From contig JAQTVM010000003.1 in NCBI GenBank assembly GCA_028706745.1, positions 24,411 to 88,410 of the forward strand: 64,000 bases of DNA, in the 5' to 3' direction. The DNA comes from Candidatus Nanoarchaeia archaeon (GTDB taxonomy: Archaea; Nanobdellota; Nanobdellia; SCGC-AAA011-G17; GW2011-AR17). This document shows positions 9,184 through 16,065 of the stretch, piece after piece. The notes below the pieces were generated by a model, which was not told where the DNA came from, did no database searches, and saw only the letters and a program-made list of their open reading frames with translations. The position numbers and the translations under genes were made by a program. Within the stretch, counting starts at the first letter, position 1. The number at the start of each line of letters is the position of its first letter.

Positions 9184-9953
9184 AACCCCAGCGCTCCTGC
9201 AATCCTGTTTATTATGTACCGCCTGTCTCCTCCATATGGTATCTCAACCAGCTGGCTCTGGTCAACAAGCGACCAGCAGTAATAAGCCCCTTCCTGCTTC
9301 AGGTTTGGCTTTCCTGCAATCACTATCTTGTCGCCATATTCCCCGCCCTGCCCTAATATCTCTGTATCGTCCCAGAACATTATGTAATAATACGCAGGCC
9401 TTCCTTCTGAATCCAGCTTTTTTAATATGGGCTTGCCTTCAGCACCGCCTGTGCCGTGAATCTGCTTTCCTGTGCAGATTGTTCTTCCCTGCGAGCCTTT
9501 TTCAAGGTAAGTGTAATCTGAATCTGCGAGATTGCCAACAGGAGTTCCGTCTCTTGTTGCATAAAGATAGCCCATGAACTGCATAATGTCAATGTCCTCT
9601 GAAACAGAGAAGAAATAAACCATTGTTTCTTTGTCATCTCCTGCCTCAAAGTCCCAGTCTCCCTTGCCGTACATCCACCATGACTTTTTCATCATTGAGG
9701 CAAGCCCTTTCATGTCAACAGGCTCTTCAACATTGAAGATGTCGCACGCAGACGGAAGAAGCTCTTTTGTTATTATGCTGCCTGACCTGAATCCGTTTGA
9801 AGCCCAGCAGCCGTACTCTTTCATGTCTTTCATGTTAATGCCGCCAACAACCATCCACACAATGCCCCCGATTACAACAGCTGCCGCAATATACAATATT
9901 ATCTTTACAAGCATGCTTGTTTCTATCTCTCCTTTCTTGCTGAACATTTTCAT
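9180..9953 (-). CDS. Pilin-like membrane protein with extracytoplasmic domain
   Basis: 257 residues. The N-terminus MKMFSKKGEIETSMLVKIIL has a K-K-G-E pattern followed by a hydrophobic helix (to ~36). This resembles an archaeal class III signal peptide, or simply a short-tailed N-terminal anchor. The remaining ~215 residues are extracytoplasmic, Gly/Tyr/Trp-rich with a few Cys. Start and stop both overlap neighbours by 4 nt (ATGA), so it is tightly coupled in the TadC operon. The globular domain matches nothing I recognise. A role as a filament subunit or tip adhesin is inferred from context. Confidence 0.7.
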   Translation of the reverse strand: MKMFSKKGEIETSMLVKIILYIAAAVVIGGIVWMVVGGINMKDMKEYGCWASNGFRSGSIITKELLPSACDIFNVEEPVDMKGLASMMKKSWWMYGKGDWDFEAGDDKETMVYFFSVSEDIDIMQFMGYLYATRDGTPVGNLADSDYTYLEKGSQGRTICTGKQIHGTGGAEGKPILKKLDSEGRPAYYYIMFWDDTEILGQGGEYGDKIVIAGKPNLKQEGAYYCWSLVDQSQLVEIPYGGDRRYIINRIAGALGL

Positions 9954-10048
9954 AGGTTAGCGCCTGACTTTAATTTCATTACTATTGCAAATATCAATAC
10001 TCCAACCAGTATTGCCAAAACCAGCATTATCACGCTTCTTGTTGCCAA
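9950..10048 (-). CDS. 32-residue single-span membrane peptide, TTG start
   Basis: Between the TadC-like gene and the pilin-like gene is a complete mini-gene. A GAGGAAAAA ribosome-binding site is followed by TTG, then codons for ATRSVIMLVLAILVGVLIF and AIVMKLKSGANL, then TGA overlapping the next ATG by 4 nt. One hydrophobic helix with a basic end; no soluble domain. The strong ribosome-binding site and ATGA coupling support it as a real gene, perhaps a filament-assembly accessory peptide. The function is unknown. Confidence 0.55.
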   Translation of the reverse strand: MATRSVIMLVLAILVGVLIFAIVMKLKSGANL

Positions 10049-10061
10049 TTTTTCCTCTTTT

Positions 10062-12275
10062 TTATCCTGCTGCCAATGCCTTCTGCGCAATCATTGCAGC
10101 CAGGGCATTGAACACAAGCATCGTAAGCCCTGCCACCACTATATAAAAGACAGTGCCCTTATATAAGTTTTTGCCGAGCGAATATTCCTCGTTTAATTTG
10201 TCAACCCCGTTTTCTATTCCGTTTCCAAGTATGGTAAGCACGTATATGACTTCAACAAGGTAAATTCCCACAACAATCTGCAGGAAATAAGGGGGCATTA
10301 ACCCTGACAAGTCAAACATGTCAATGGGGATTCCGCCCAAACCGCCTGTTTCTGCTCCGCCCTGCATTTCAAGCGTGCTTGCAAGCCCGCCCATTATTGC
10401 GGTAATCATTGTGCCTATGCCCACAACAATGCCTGATATTACAGGCGACAAAAATGAAACCTGCGCTTTCATTGAACTTGATGTTTCTGCAAGCAAGTCC
10501 TTTAATCTTTCATTAACCTTGTTAATCCTGTCAAGGTATGTTGAGATGTTAATCATTGCCTTTGACACAACAGCGGGGCCCTTGTTTGATGTTTCAACCA
10601 AAACCCTCATTGAGCTGTCAATCAAGGAGCTTGGATATTCGTTTATTGCTCCCACTTTTTCGTCAAAGATTGCATTCCTGACGCTCATTCCGCCTCTTCT
10701 TATGTTGTTGTCAACTATTGCAAAGAAGTTTCCTGTTGGTGTGCCGTGAAGTGTTTCAGCGACAGAGCTGAATGCCATTTCAGTGGGTATTCCGGAGCCA
10801 AGCCTGTTGCCAAGCTGGAACAATGCGCCCTGGAATTCATTCTCAAGCTTTTTTGTCTCATTCCTTACAACCATTAGCCTGTTTGAGCGTATCTTGTAAT
10901 ACATGCCCATTCCAACTGCAATTCCCAGAGTGATAAGCAGGCTGAGCAATGATGCGCCTATTCCGAAAGGTCCTGCTGTTTTTGTGACTTCTGTGTCCCC
11001 GCAGAGCATGTCAACATCCTTGTATTCAAGAATCCATCCAAACGGCTGTTCAGGGTCTCCTATAGGGAAATCTGTTCCGGGCATTACCATGTGCATAACC
11101 AAAGGCAGAAGTCCGATAAGAACTATCATTGAGCCGTATATCCACGCAATCTTTTTCGGGCTTACTTCCACTCCGCCTGAGATATACATTCTCATGCTCC
11201 TGTATTTTGGATGACTTTCATAAATATTCGTCTGCGCATATCCCACCGGCCTTTTTGCCATTATCCTGTATCCCATGAAATAAACACCTATTGGAAGAGC
11301 GATGTTGTAAAGCAGGGCAAGCTGATACCATTTTACGCCCATGAATGCGCCCACAAGAGGGAGGATTATCAAGCCCAATACAGGAAGTATGACTCCAAGC
11401 ATGTGAAGCGTTGTGATGGGCCCTTTTGTTTCCTGCGCATAATGCATCATGTTGTTGTAAGTTCCTTCAAGCATTACTTCAAGGGCTTTTTCAAGAAGCT
11501 CAACCCTTCTCTGCTCATTGCCTTCAAACAATGACGACTCAATAAGGTGGAATGCCTCTATGAATTCAAGGTTGAAGTCCTTCCACTGCTCAAGGTAAAT
11601 GTCAATTGCCGTCTTTATGTTTGAATACTTCTGCGTTTCAACATCCCATACTATTTTTCTCAGGTCCAGGGCAAGAGGATTGCCGATATGCTCTCCTGCA
11701 AACTTTATCGCGTGCTCAAGGTTTGAAGTGTGCCTCATGTACATCACTATATATAATATGCAGAGAACCATTTGGTTTGACGCCTGCAGGCGCCATTTCA
11801 TTGCAAGATGCAGGGGATAATTGCTTATTATCTTGACACAAGCTATTCCTCCGATAATAAGTATTATGGGAAGCAGGAGCTGTGTTGAGCAGGTTATGCC
11901 TGCCTCTGTAAGAAAAAATGAGATTCCCAGTATTGCAACGCCGAGTATTATCAGCATTATCATCACAAGAGTGCCAAGGGAATAAGCTCCGGCGGGAGTG
12001 ATGCCGAGATGGCACCTTTCTATTGCCTCATCCAGCTTTTTTGCATCCTCGGGCTTTGGCTCAACCTTCAGCACTTTTTCCGCAAAATTGCACGCCTGTT
12101 CATAAAATCCCAGGCTTGACTTCAATGCCTCATCCCTGAAAACAGTGTAATCCTTTGAGAAAATCTTTTCAGGGCCCGGCTCGTCCATCATGTTGGGACC
12201 AAGCCTTGAATCTATCTTCATGCCGTACCTGCCCATTATTTTTTCAACGTTTGCGTCAGAGCCCAGTATGCCCAT
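10062..12275 (-). CDS. tadC: TadC/ArlJ-like type IV filament assembly platform protein
   Basis: 737 residues, a polytopic membrane protein with two T2SSF (GspF/TadC) domains. A first membrane block lies at ~95-150, a cytoplasmic helical domain follows, a second block at ~270-335, then a repeat of the pattern in the C-terminal half. The cytoplasmic segments with LAL-rich helices and an E-FHLIESSLFEGNEQRR-type stretch are typical of archaeal platform proteins that dock the TadA/ArlI ATPase. Its likely ATPase partner is encoded separately at 16066-18360 on the other strand. First gene of the surface operon, with a TATA box 23 nt upstream of the ATG, so probably leaderless. Confidence 0.85.
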   Translation of the reverse strand: MGILGSDANVEKIMGRYGMKIDSRLGPNMMDEPGPEKIFSKDYTVFRDEALKSSLGFYEQACNFAEKVLKVEPKPEDAKKLDEAIERCHLGITPAGAYSLGTLVMIMLIILGVAILGISFFLTEAGITCSTQLLLPIILIIGGIACVKIISNYPLHLAMKWRLQASNQMVLCILYIVMYMRHTSNLEHAIKFAGEHIGNPLALDLRKIVWDVETQKYSNIKTAIDIYLEQWKDFNLEFIEAFHLIESSLFEGNEQRRVELLEKALEVMLEGTYNNMMHYAQETKGPITTLHMLGVILPVLGLIILPLVGAFMGVKWYQLALLYNIALPIGVYFMGYRIMAKRPVGYAQTNIYESHPKYRSMRMYISGGVEVSPKKIAWIYGSMIVLIGLLPLVMHMVMPGTDFPIGDPEQPFGWILEYKDVDMLCGDTEVTKTAGPFGIGASLLSLLITLGIAVGMGMYYKIRSNRLMVVRNETKKLENEFQGALFQLGNRLGSGIPTEMAFSSVAETLHGTPTGNFFAIVDNNIRRGGMSVRNAIFDEKVGAINEYPSSLIDSSMRVLVETSNKGPAVVSKAMINISTYLDRINKVNERLKDLLAETSSSMKAQVSFLSPVISGIVVGIGTMITAIMGGLASTLEMQGGAETGGLGGIPIDMFDLSGLMPPYFLQIVVGIYLVEVIYVLTILGNGIENGVDKLNEEYSLGKNLYKGTVFYIVVAGLTMLVFNALAAMIAQKALAAG

Positions 12276-12296
12276 TATTAGTTCACTTATCCCTCT

Positions 12297-12306
12297 TTTA
12301 TATAAT
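12297..12306 (-). promoter_or_regulatory. TATA box of the TadC surface operon
   Basis: TTATATAAAA on the minus strand, about 23 nt before the TadC start codon. It predicts a leaderless transcript of the whole 12.3-4.0 kb operon. Confidence 0.6.
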
Positions 12307-12347
12307 TCTAAATATGCTATTTTAGTGGGCTTTTGGATTTATAAATG

Positions 12348-12389
12348 TAGTTAGTAGTGTTTAGTTGGTAGTTTGTAGTTGTTGGCAAA
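12348..12389 (+). repeat. Degenerate heptamer repeat, six units
   Basis: Contiguous 7-nt units: TAGTTAG, TAGTGTT, TAGTTGG, TAGTTTG, TAGTTGT, TGGCAAA. Each begins TAG or TGG. The same heptamer register is found at several other intergenic sites in the window. It lies between the TadC promoter and the coiled-coil gene. Confidence 0.8.
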
Positions 12390-12415
12390 ACGAAAACAAA
12401 GAATATGGGCAGAGA

Positions 12416-12445
12416 TTACTTCTTCCTTGCCCTTAAATCCTCAAC
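12416..12445 (-). pseudogene. Remnant second copy of the 3' end of the 161-residue coiled-coil gene
   Basis: The minus strand encodes VEDLRARKK plus stop, exactly the last nine residues and stop of the gene ending at 12546, but with several synonymous differences. The frame is closed a short distance upstream. It looks like the decayed original end, or a duplicate, separated from the live gene by about 100 nt that include the hairpin at 12478-12501. Confidence 0.55.
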
Positions 12446-12477
12446 AAACAAACTGCAGACAGTTTGATCATCAAGGC

Positions 12478-12501
12478 GGGCATCTCACTTCGTTCGTGCC
12501 C
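12478..12501 (+). repeat. Short palindromic element with CTCACTTCGTTCG loop
   Basis: GGGCA and TGCCC arms enclose a 14-nt loop TCTCACTTCGTTCG. The loop belongs to the family of elements seen at 43458-43609 and 57061-57338. It lies between the live and remnant 3' ends of the coiled-coil gene. Confidence 0.65.
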
Positions 12502-12545
12502 ACCGAAATGTTTCAAAGAATACTTATTCTTACACAGCAATATAC

Positions 12546-13031
12546 TTATTTTTTTCTAGCCCGGAGGTCCTCAACAATTCTGCCAAGCTCTTTTATGTTT
12601 GAAGTCAAAGGCTCCAGAATCTTCTGCATTACCTGCTCAAGCGCTTTCATCTCGGCTGAAAGGTCTTTCATTGAGCCTTCATATTCTCCGACTTTTCCAA
12701 TCATTGCTGCCTGCATTGTGTCAAACCTTGACTGCAGCCTGAGAATTTCCTGCTTTGCAGATTCCATGTCATCCTCAACCTGCACTTTCCAGGTTGTGAT
12801 GTCGCCCATGCTGGTCAGCATGTCTTTCCATTTTTCCTCAATTATTTCCTCAACAACAGACTGCATCTCGTCATAGCTCATTGAAGTTGAAGAAGGCATT
12901 TGCGGAAGCTCTGCAGAAGGCGTCATTGACGGCATTGCAGCAGTTGGTGTCGGAGCCGGCACCGGAATATCTTCCTCAACCTGGTTTATTGCAGAAATCT
13001 GCATGTTCTCATTAGGGTTTTCTTCCGGCAT
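12546..13031 (-). CDS. Coiled-coil protein with Pro-rich N-terminus, possibly filament-motor associated
   Basis: 161 residues, no signal peptide or membrane span. Residues ~20-50 are Pro/Ser/Thr/Met-rich and disordered. From SYDEMQSVVEEIIEEKWKDM on it is a long amphipathic, coiled-coil-like region to the end. It overlaps the upstream coiled-coil gene by 20 nt, so the two are made together. Paired small coiled-coil proteins beside TadA/TadC genes recall the ArlC/D/E proteins of archaella, but I see no decisive motif. The 3' end has a duplicated remnant downstream. Confidence 0.65.
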   Translation of the reverse strand: MPEENPNENMQISAINQVEEDIPVPAPTPTAAMPSMTPSAELPQMPSSTSMSYDEMQSVVEEIIEEKWKDMLTSMGDITTWKVQVEDDMESAKQEILRLQSRFDTMQAAMIGKVGEYEGSMKDLSAEMKALEQVMQKILEPLTSNIKELGRIVEDLRARKK

Positions 13032-13488
13032 TCAGTTTCACCTCTTTCTTTTGCATTGGCTGTTCAGGCTCTTTTGCCCTTGCGGGCTCATTCTGGGCAG
13101 GAATATTATCCTGTTTTCCCTCTTCAATCCGCCTTAATTCCCTCTGCACGATGTTTTTCACATCGCTGTCTGTCACAAAATTAAGAGGGTTCCACAGCTT
13201 AATATACTTTTCCAATAGCTTTACCTCGTCCTTTCTTGAAAAATTCGCAGCCTCTTCTGACAAATGCTTAAGTATGTTCTTGACTTTTTCAAGGTCATTT
13301 TTTACATCCCTTATCTCTGCTTCTTCCGCCTTAATGTCCTTTGTAAGTTTCTTGTGGTGCTCTATCATGTTCTGGTTGACAAGAAGAAGCCTTTCGCTCA
13401 TAAGAGTGTATTTGCTCTCAAGAATCCTTATCCTGTTGACAAGTTCGACAATTATGTCCTGGCCCTGCTGTTCAGCCTCTCCTTCCAT
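13012..13488 (-). CDS. Coiled-coil cytoplasmic protein, possibly ArlC/D/E-like
   Basis: 158 residues with two helical heptad-rich stretches (~10-95) followed by a short conserved-looking block LLEKYIKLWNPLNFVTDSDVKNIV, partly hydrophobic, and a Lys/Glu/Pro-rich tail. This architecture (coiled coil plus a W-containing short domain) recalls archaellum accessory proteins ArlD/E, which link the motor to chemotaxis. That is an analogy, not a demonstrated homology. First gene of a two-gene operon with a TATA box 23 nt upstream (leaderless). Confidence 0.65.
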   Translation of the reverse strand: MEGEAEQQGQDIIVELVNRIRILESKYTLMSERLLLVNQNMIEHHKKLTKDIKAEEAEIRDVKNDLEKVKNILKHLSEEAANFSRKDEVKLLEKYIKLWNPLNFVTDSDVKNIVQRELRRIEEGKQDNIPAQNEPARAKEPEQPMQKKEVKLNAGRKP

Positions 13489-13510
13489 GCCCTAATTAAA
13501 GGGAATTATG

Positions 13511-13520
13511 TTTATATATC
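13511..13520 (-). promoter_or_regulatory. TATA box of the coiled-coil gene pair
   Basis: GATATATAAA on the minus strand, 23 nt before the ATG at 13488. Confidence 0.6.
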
Positions 13521-13547
13521 TAATGGTGGGGTTGATTATTGGGAAAG

Positions 13548-13589
13548 TAGTTTGTAGTGTGTAGTGGGCGGTTGGCAGGGAAGTGGCGG
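13548..13589 (+). repeat. Degenerate heptamer repeat, six units
   Basis: Units TAGTTTG, TAGTGTG, TAGTGGG, CGGTTGG, CAGGGAA, GTGGCGG. The first three fit the TAGYNNG consensus; later units drift. It lies between the coiled-coil operon promoter and the HAD-like gene. Confidence 0.7.
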
Positions 13590-13653
13590 GCAGAGAAGGC
13601 GGGCCTCCGGCATGAATTAATGCTCTTTTAGCACTTTGCCTTTTTTTATTGTT

Positions 13654-14250
13654 TTATAAAACCCCTAACCGGGAAAGCTCTTTTTTTAATTGCCTTACAT
13701 TCCTGAAGCGAATTCCGTGGATTCCAGCAGACTTTGCAATATCTACAAACTTTTGGATATCGTCAATAAAAATGCATTCTTTGGCTTTAAGATGGTTTCT
13801 CTTCAAGGCAAGCTTGAAGATAGCCTTTGTATCCTTTGAAAGGTGCACTTCGTTTGAGTTTATGACATCATCAAAATTATCAAACAGCCCTCTTTTTTTG
13901 TTGATAATTACATGGGGCTTGATTGTATTGGAGATGAGAATGGTTTTGTAGCGCTTTCTTAATCTTTTTAACAACGATACCATTTTTGGATCTATCTTGG
14001 TTGTTTTTTCATAGTTTTTAGCCCATAAGTTATCAGGTATCTTTCCAGGGTCAATTCCTTCTGATTTTGCTATGATTCTCCAGTATTCTTTCTCAGACAT
14101 CTTTCCGGCGCATAGCGGACCGTTATAATGGTTAATCTTTTCCCACAGTTTCTGCTTGTTTTTTGGCCTGAAGATTCTGGCAAACATGCTGATTTGGTTT
14201 CCTGTTTTTACTATTACTCCGCCTGCGTCAAAGAGCATTGCCTTAATCAT
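13654..14250 (-). CDS. HAD-superfamily hydrolase (type IA, phosphatase-like)
   Basis: 198 residues with all four HAD motifs. Motif I is LFDAGGVIV near the N-terminus (nucleophile Asp). Motif II is ILISNT. The motif III Lys is in the HLSKDTKAIF segment. Motif IV is CIFIDDIQK. A helical cap lies between motif I and II. The second Asp of motif I (DxD) is replaced by Gly, which is common in the FDxGGV subgroup. A small-molecule phosphatase is likely but the substrate cannot be read. It stands alone between repeat-bearing intergenic regions. Confidence 0.8.
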   Translation of the reverse strand: MIKAMLFDAGGVIVKTGNQISMFARIFRPKNKQKLWEKINHYNGPLCAGKMSEKEYWRIIAKSEGIDPGKIPDNLWAKNYEKTTKIDPKMVSLLKRLRKRYKTILISNTIKPHVIINKKRGLFDNFDDVINSNEVHLSKDTKAIFKLALKRNHLKAKECIFIDDIQKFVDIAKSAGIHGIRFRNVRQLKKELSRLGVL

Positions 14251-14514
14251 ATCGTACTAAACTAGGGTAAAACAGAATATAAATCTATTTATTGGTGGTA
14301 TGTTAATAGTATGATAGTATGCCACAATCTAGAGCTTTCTTGTCAAGTGGTTTCCAGAAAAACTATAAAAAACACGAATTCTGTTCCGAGGATAATCCGG
14401 AAGAATGAGCCTTCTATTGAAAATAAGTATAGTTTCGCCGAAAATATGCATACCACTTGCCACTTGCCATGCGAACGCGCAGCGTTTATATGCTTGCCTG
14501 CTTTGTGATTTCTT
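14251..14514 (+). other. Intergenic stretch with one heptamer-repeat copy
   Basis: 264 nt without a convincing gene. At 14449-14472 lies the reverse complement of a 24-nt stretch that recurs exactly at 54911-54934 (TGGCAAG, TGGCAAG, TGGTATG units). A GC-rich patch with CGAACGCGCAGCG follows at 14472-14484, then a TATA-like TTTATATG. Nothing else was recognised. Confidence 0.6.
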
Positions 14515-14631
14515 ATGGCAAAAGAAATATCCGTGAAAAGATTCGCAGAGCTTCTGGAAAAAGGAAAGTTCAAAGAGATAGAAGACAGCATATTGATAAT
14601 GGATTTAACCCCCAAACAGAAAAGTTTATAA
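14515..14631 (+). CDS. 38-residue possible small protein upstream of the AbiE pair
   Basis: ATG at 14515, TAA at 14629-14631. The peptide begins MAKEISVKRFAELLEKGKFK and is helical and charged. A TATA-like TTTATATG at 14485-14492 is 23-30 nt upstream, which would make it leaderless. Its 3' end overlaps the TATA box of the next operon. It could be a small regulator or the remnant of a larger gene. No family was recognised. Confidence 0.4.
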   Translation: MAKEISVKRFAELLEKGKFKEIEDSILIMDLTPKQKSL

Positions 14632-14674
14632 ACTTACTAACACTAATTAGTAAATAACTTACTAATTGGTGTTA
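14624..14674 (+). promoter_or_regulatory. AbiE promoter with overlapping inverted-repeat operator
   Basis: TATA-like GTTTATAAAC sits at about 14624-14633. It is followed by two 16-nt arms, TAACACTAATTAGTAA (14638-14653) and TTACTAATTGGTGTTA (14659-14674), complementary at 15 of 16 positions with a 5-nt spacer. AACTTACTAA also occurs as a direct repeat at 14631 and 14656. The palindrome covers the expected transcription start just before the ATG at 14678, where an autorepressor would act. AbiEi antitoxins are known to bind inverted repeats in their promoters. Confidence 0.7.
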
Positions 14675-14677
14675 AAA

Positions 14678-15178
14678 ATGCGAGGATTGTCAAGCAAGGA
14701 GATGGAAATTGTGTCGTGGCTGGAGTTTTACAAAAAGTATTTCTTCTCAGCCAAAGATATAGAGCAATTTTCAAAAAGCAGGATGCAAAGGTATAACATT
14801 ATCAAGGGGCTTATACAAAAAGGGAGAATAGTAAAGCTGGGCAAAACAAGATACTGCCTTGTTCCTGTAAAGGCAAAGTCAGGCAAATGGGCAGAGCACC
14901 CTTTCATAATAGCTGACGAGGCTTGCGGAGGGAAGGATTACTTCATAGGGGGATGGGCGGCTGCAAACTACTGGGGGCTTACAGAACAGATTCCCATGCA
15001 GACAGACGTGTATACAACGAGAAGGCAGGGTGTTCTTGAAGCGCTAAGCTCAAGGATTGTTTTTCACAGGACAACAAAGGCAAAAGCAGAAAGGGCTGTA
15101 AAAAAAGAAATCAGCAAACATAGGTTCAGGATACAGCCAAAAAAGGATTCAAGAAAATGGATGGAATCAAGGCAATAA
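14678..15178 (+). CDS. abiEi: AbiEi-like antitoxin / transcriptional autoregulator
   Basis: 166 residues from the ATG at 14678; an in-frame TTG at 14666 lies inside the operator arm and is less likely. The N-terminal ~65 residues form a winged-helix domain (SAKDIEQFSKSRMQRYNIIK). The middle has the family signature FIGGWAAANYWGLTEQIP and a YTTRRQ block. In type IV AbiE systems AbiEi represses the operon and counteracts the nucleotidyltransferase AbiEii without direct binding. The C-terminal domain is shorter than in full-length AbiEi. The gene overlaps the toxin gene by 22 nt. Confidence 0.75.
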   Translation: MRGLSSKEMEIVSWLEFYKKYFFSAKDIEQFSKSRMQRYNIIKGLIQKGRIVKLGKTRYCLVPVKAKSGKWAEHPFIIADEACGGKDYFIGGWAAANYWGLTEQIPMQTDVYTTRRQGVLEALSSRIVFHRTTKAKAERAVKKEISKHRFRIQPKKDSRKWMESRQ

Positions 15179-15963
15179 GCGAGGATGAGCTGAGGGACAT
15201 AGCATCAAAAATGCCTTACAGCTGGCTTGTGCTTGTTAAGGACTACTACATTACCATTATGCTTTGCCTGCTGAAAGAAATAGACGGAATATATTTTAAG
15301 GGAGGCACTGCCCTGCAAAAAGTATTTCTCAGGCATACAAGGCTAAGCGAAGACATAGATTATACTGTTAAGGGGAATTTGAAGGAAATTATTGAGAAGA
15401 TAACAGGAATTCTTGAAAAGAGCGGGCTGTTCACCGGTATGGCTGTTGAAAAAGAGAGGGAAGGCTTTGCAAGGATTACTGCAAAATACAGGGCATTCGG
15501 AAAATATGAAGGCAGCGTGTTCATAGATCTCAATAGCAGGGGCACTATATTAAGAAATCCGGAAATGCATTCTGTGAACCATTTTTATGCAGGGTTTATA
15601 CCTGAATTTGAAATCAGGACACTTGCAAAGGCAGAGGCTGCTGCGGAAAAGGTAAGGGCAGCAATACAAAGAAACAAGCCAAGGGACCATTATGACATTT
15701 ACATGATTCTCAAGGCAGGAATTCCAATAGATAATGAAATTGTAAGGATGAAATGCGCGGATTCCGGAATAGAGTTTGACATTACAAAAATGTTCAACAA
15801 GGCAAGCAGGCTTAAGCACAGGTGGGATGATGATTTAATGCCATTGATGGCTGAAAAAGTTTCTTTCGATGAAGTTATGAAAACGCTGGCAGGGCATTTC
15901 AAGCTGAAGGAAGAGAAAAAAGCGAAAAAAGAATTTAATGCAAAGAAACAGAAAACAGGATAA
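15157..15963 (+). CDS. abiEii: AbiEii-like nucleotidyltransferase toxin
   Basis: 268 residues. GGTALQKVFLRHTRLSEDIDYTV at about 49-71 is the polymerase-beta-like AbiEii/AbiGii core: GG-T, then the conserved Arg and SEDID acidic pair. A second signature, KAEAAAEKVRAAIQRNKPRDHYDIYMI, carries the R-D-x-YD motif of the family. AbiEii toxins are NTP-dependent nucleotidyltransferases, with tRNA acceptor ends as targets in studied members. Start codon lies inside the antitoxin gene, giving coupled translation. The Lys-rich C-terminus is typical. A short GC hairpin follows the stop. Confidence 0.85.
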   Translation: MDGIKAISEDELRDIASKMPYSWLVLVKDYYITIMLCLLKEIDGIYFKGGTALQKVFLRHTRLSEDIDYTVKGNLKEIIEKITGILEKSGLFTGMAVEKEREGFARITAKYRAFGKYEGSVFIDLNSRGTILRNPEMHSVNHFYAGFIPEFEIRTLAKAEAAAEKVRAAIQRNKPRDHYDIYMILKAGIPIDNEIVRMKCADSGIEFDITKMFNKASRLKHRWDDDLMPLMAEKVSFDEVMKTLAGHFKLKEEKKAKKEFNAKKQKTG

Positions 15964-15967
15964 TAAT

Positions 15968-15991
15968 GCCGGAGGCCGGCTTTCCTTTCTG
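15968..15991 (+). terminator. Hairpin plus T-rich tract after the AbiE operon
   Basis: GCCGG and CCGGC arms with a 3-nt loop, followed by TTTCCTTTCT. It lies 4 nt after the AbiEii stop. Archaeal termination depends mainly on the T tract, so the stem may be incidental. Confidence 0.45.
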
Positions 15992-16021
15992 CTGCTCATT
16001 GATTGTATTTTCACGCTAATC

Positions 16022-16030
16022 TTTATATAC
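16022..16030 (+). promoter_or_regulatory. TATA box of the TadA-like gene
   Basis: TTTATATAC, 36 nt before the ATG. Unlike most genes here it leaves room for a short leader carrying AAGAGGAAAT as a ribosome-binding site. Confidence 0.6.
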
Positions 16031-16065
16031 CTTAATCCCTTATCTATACCTATAAAAGAGGAAAT

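Noticed and set aside
13602..13616. Repeat of TGCCGGAGGCC shared with 15967-15977
   Set aside because: Only about 11 nt in two copies and self-complementary GC, which could be convergent terminator stems; too weak to claim a family.
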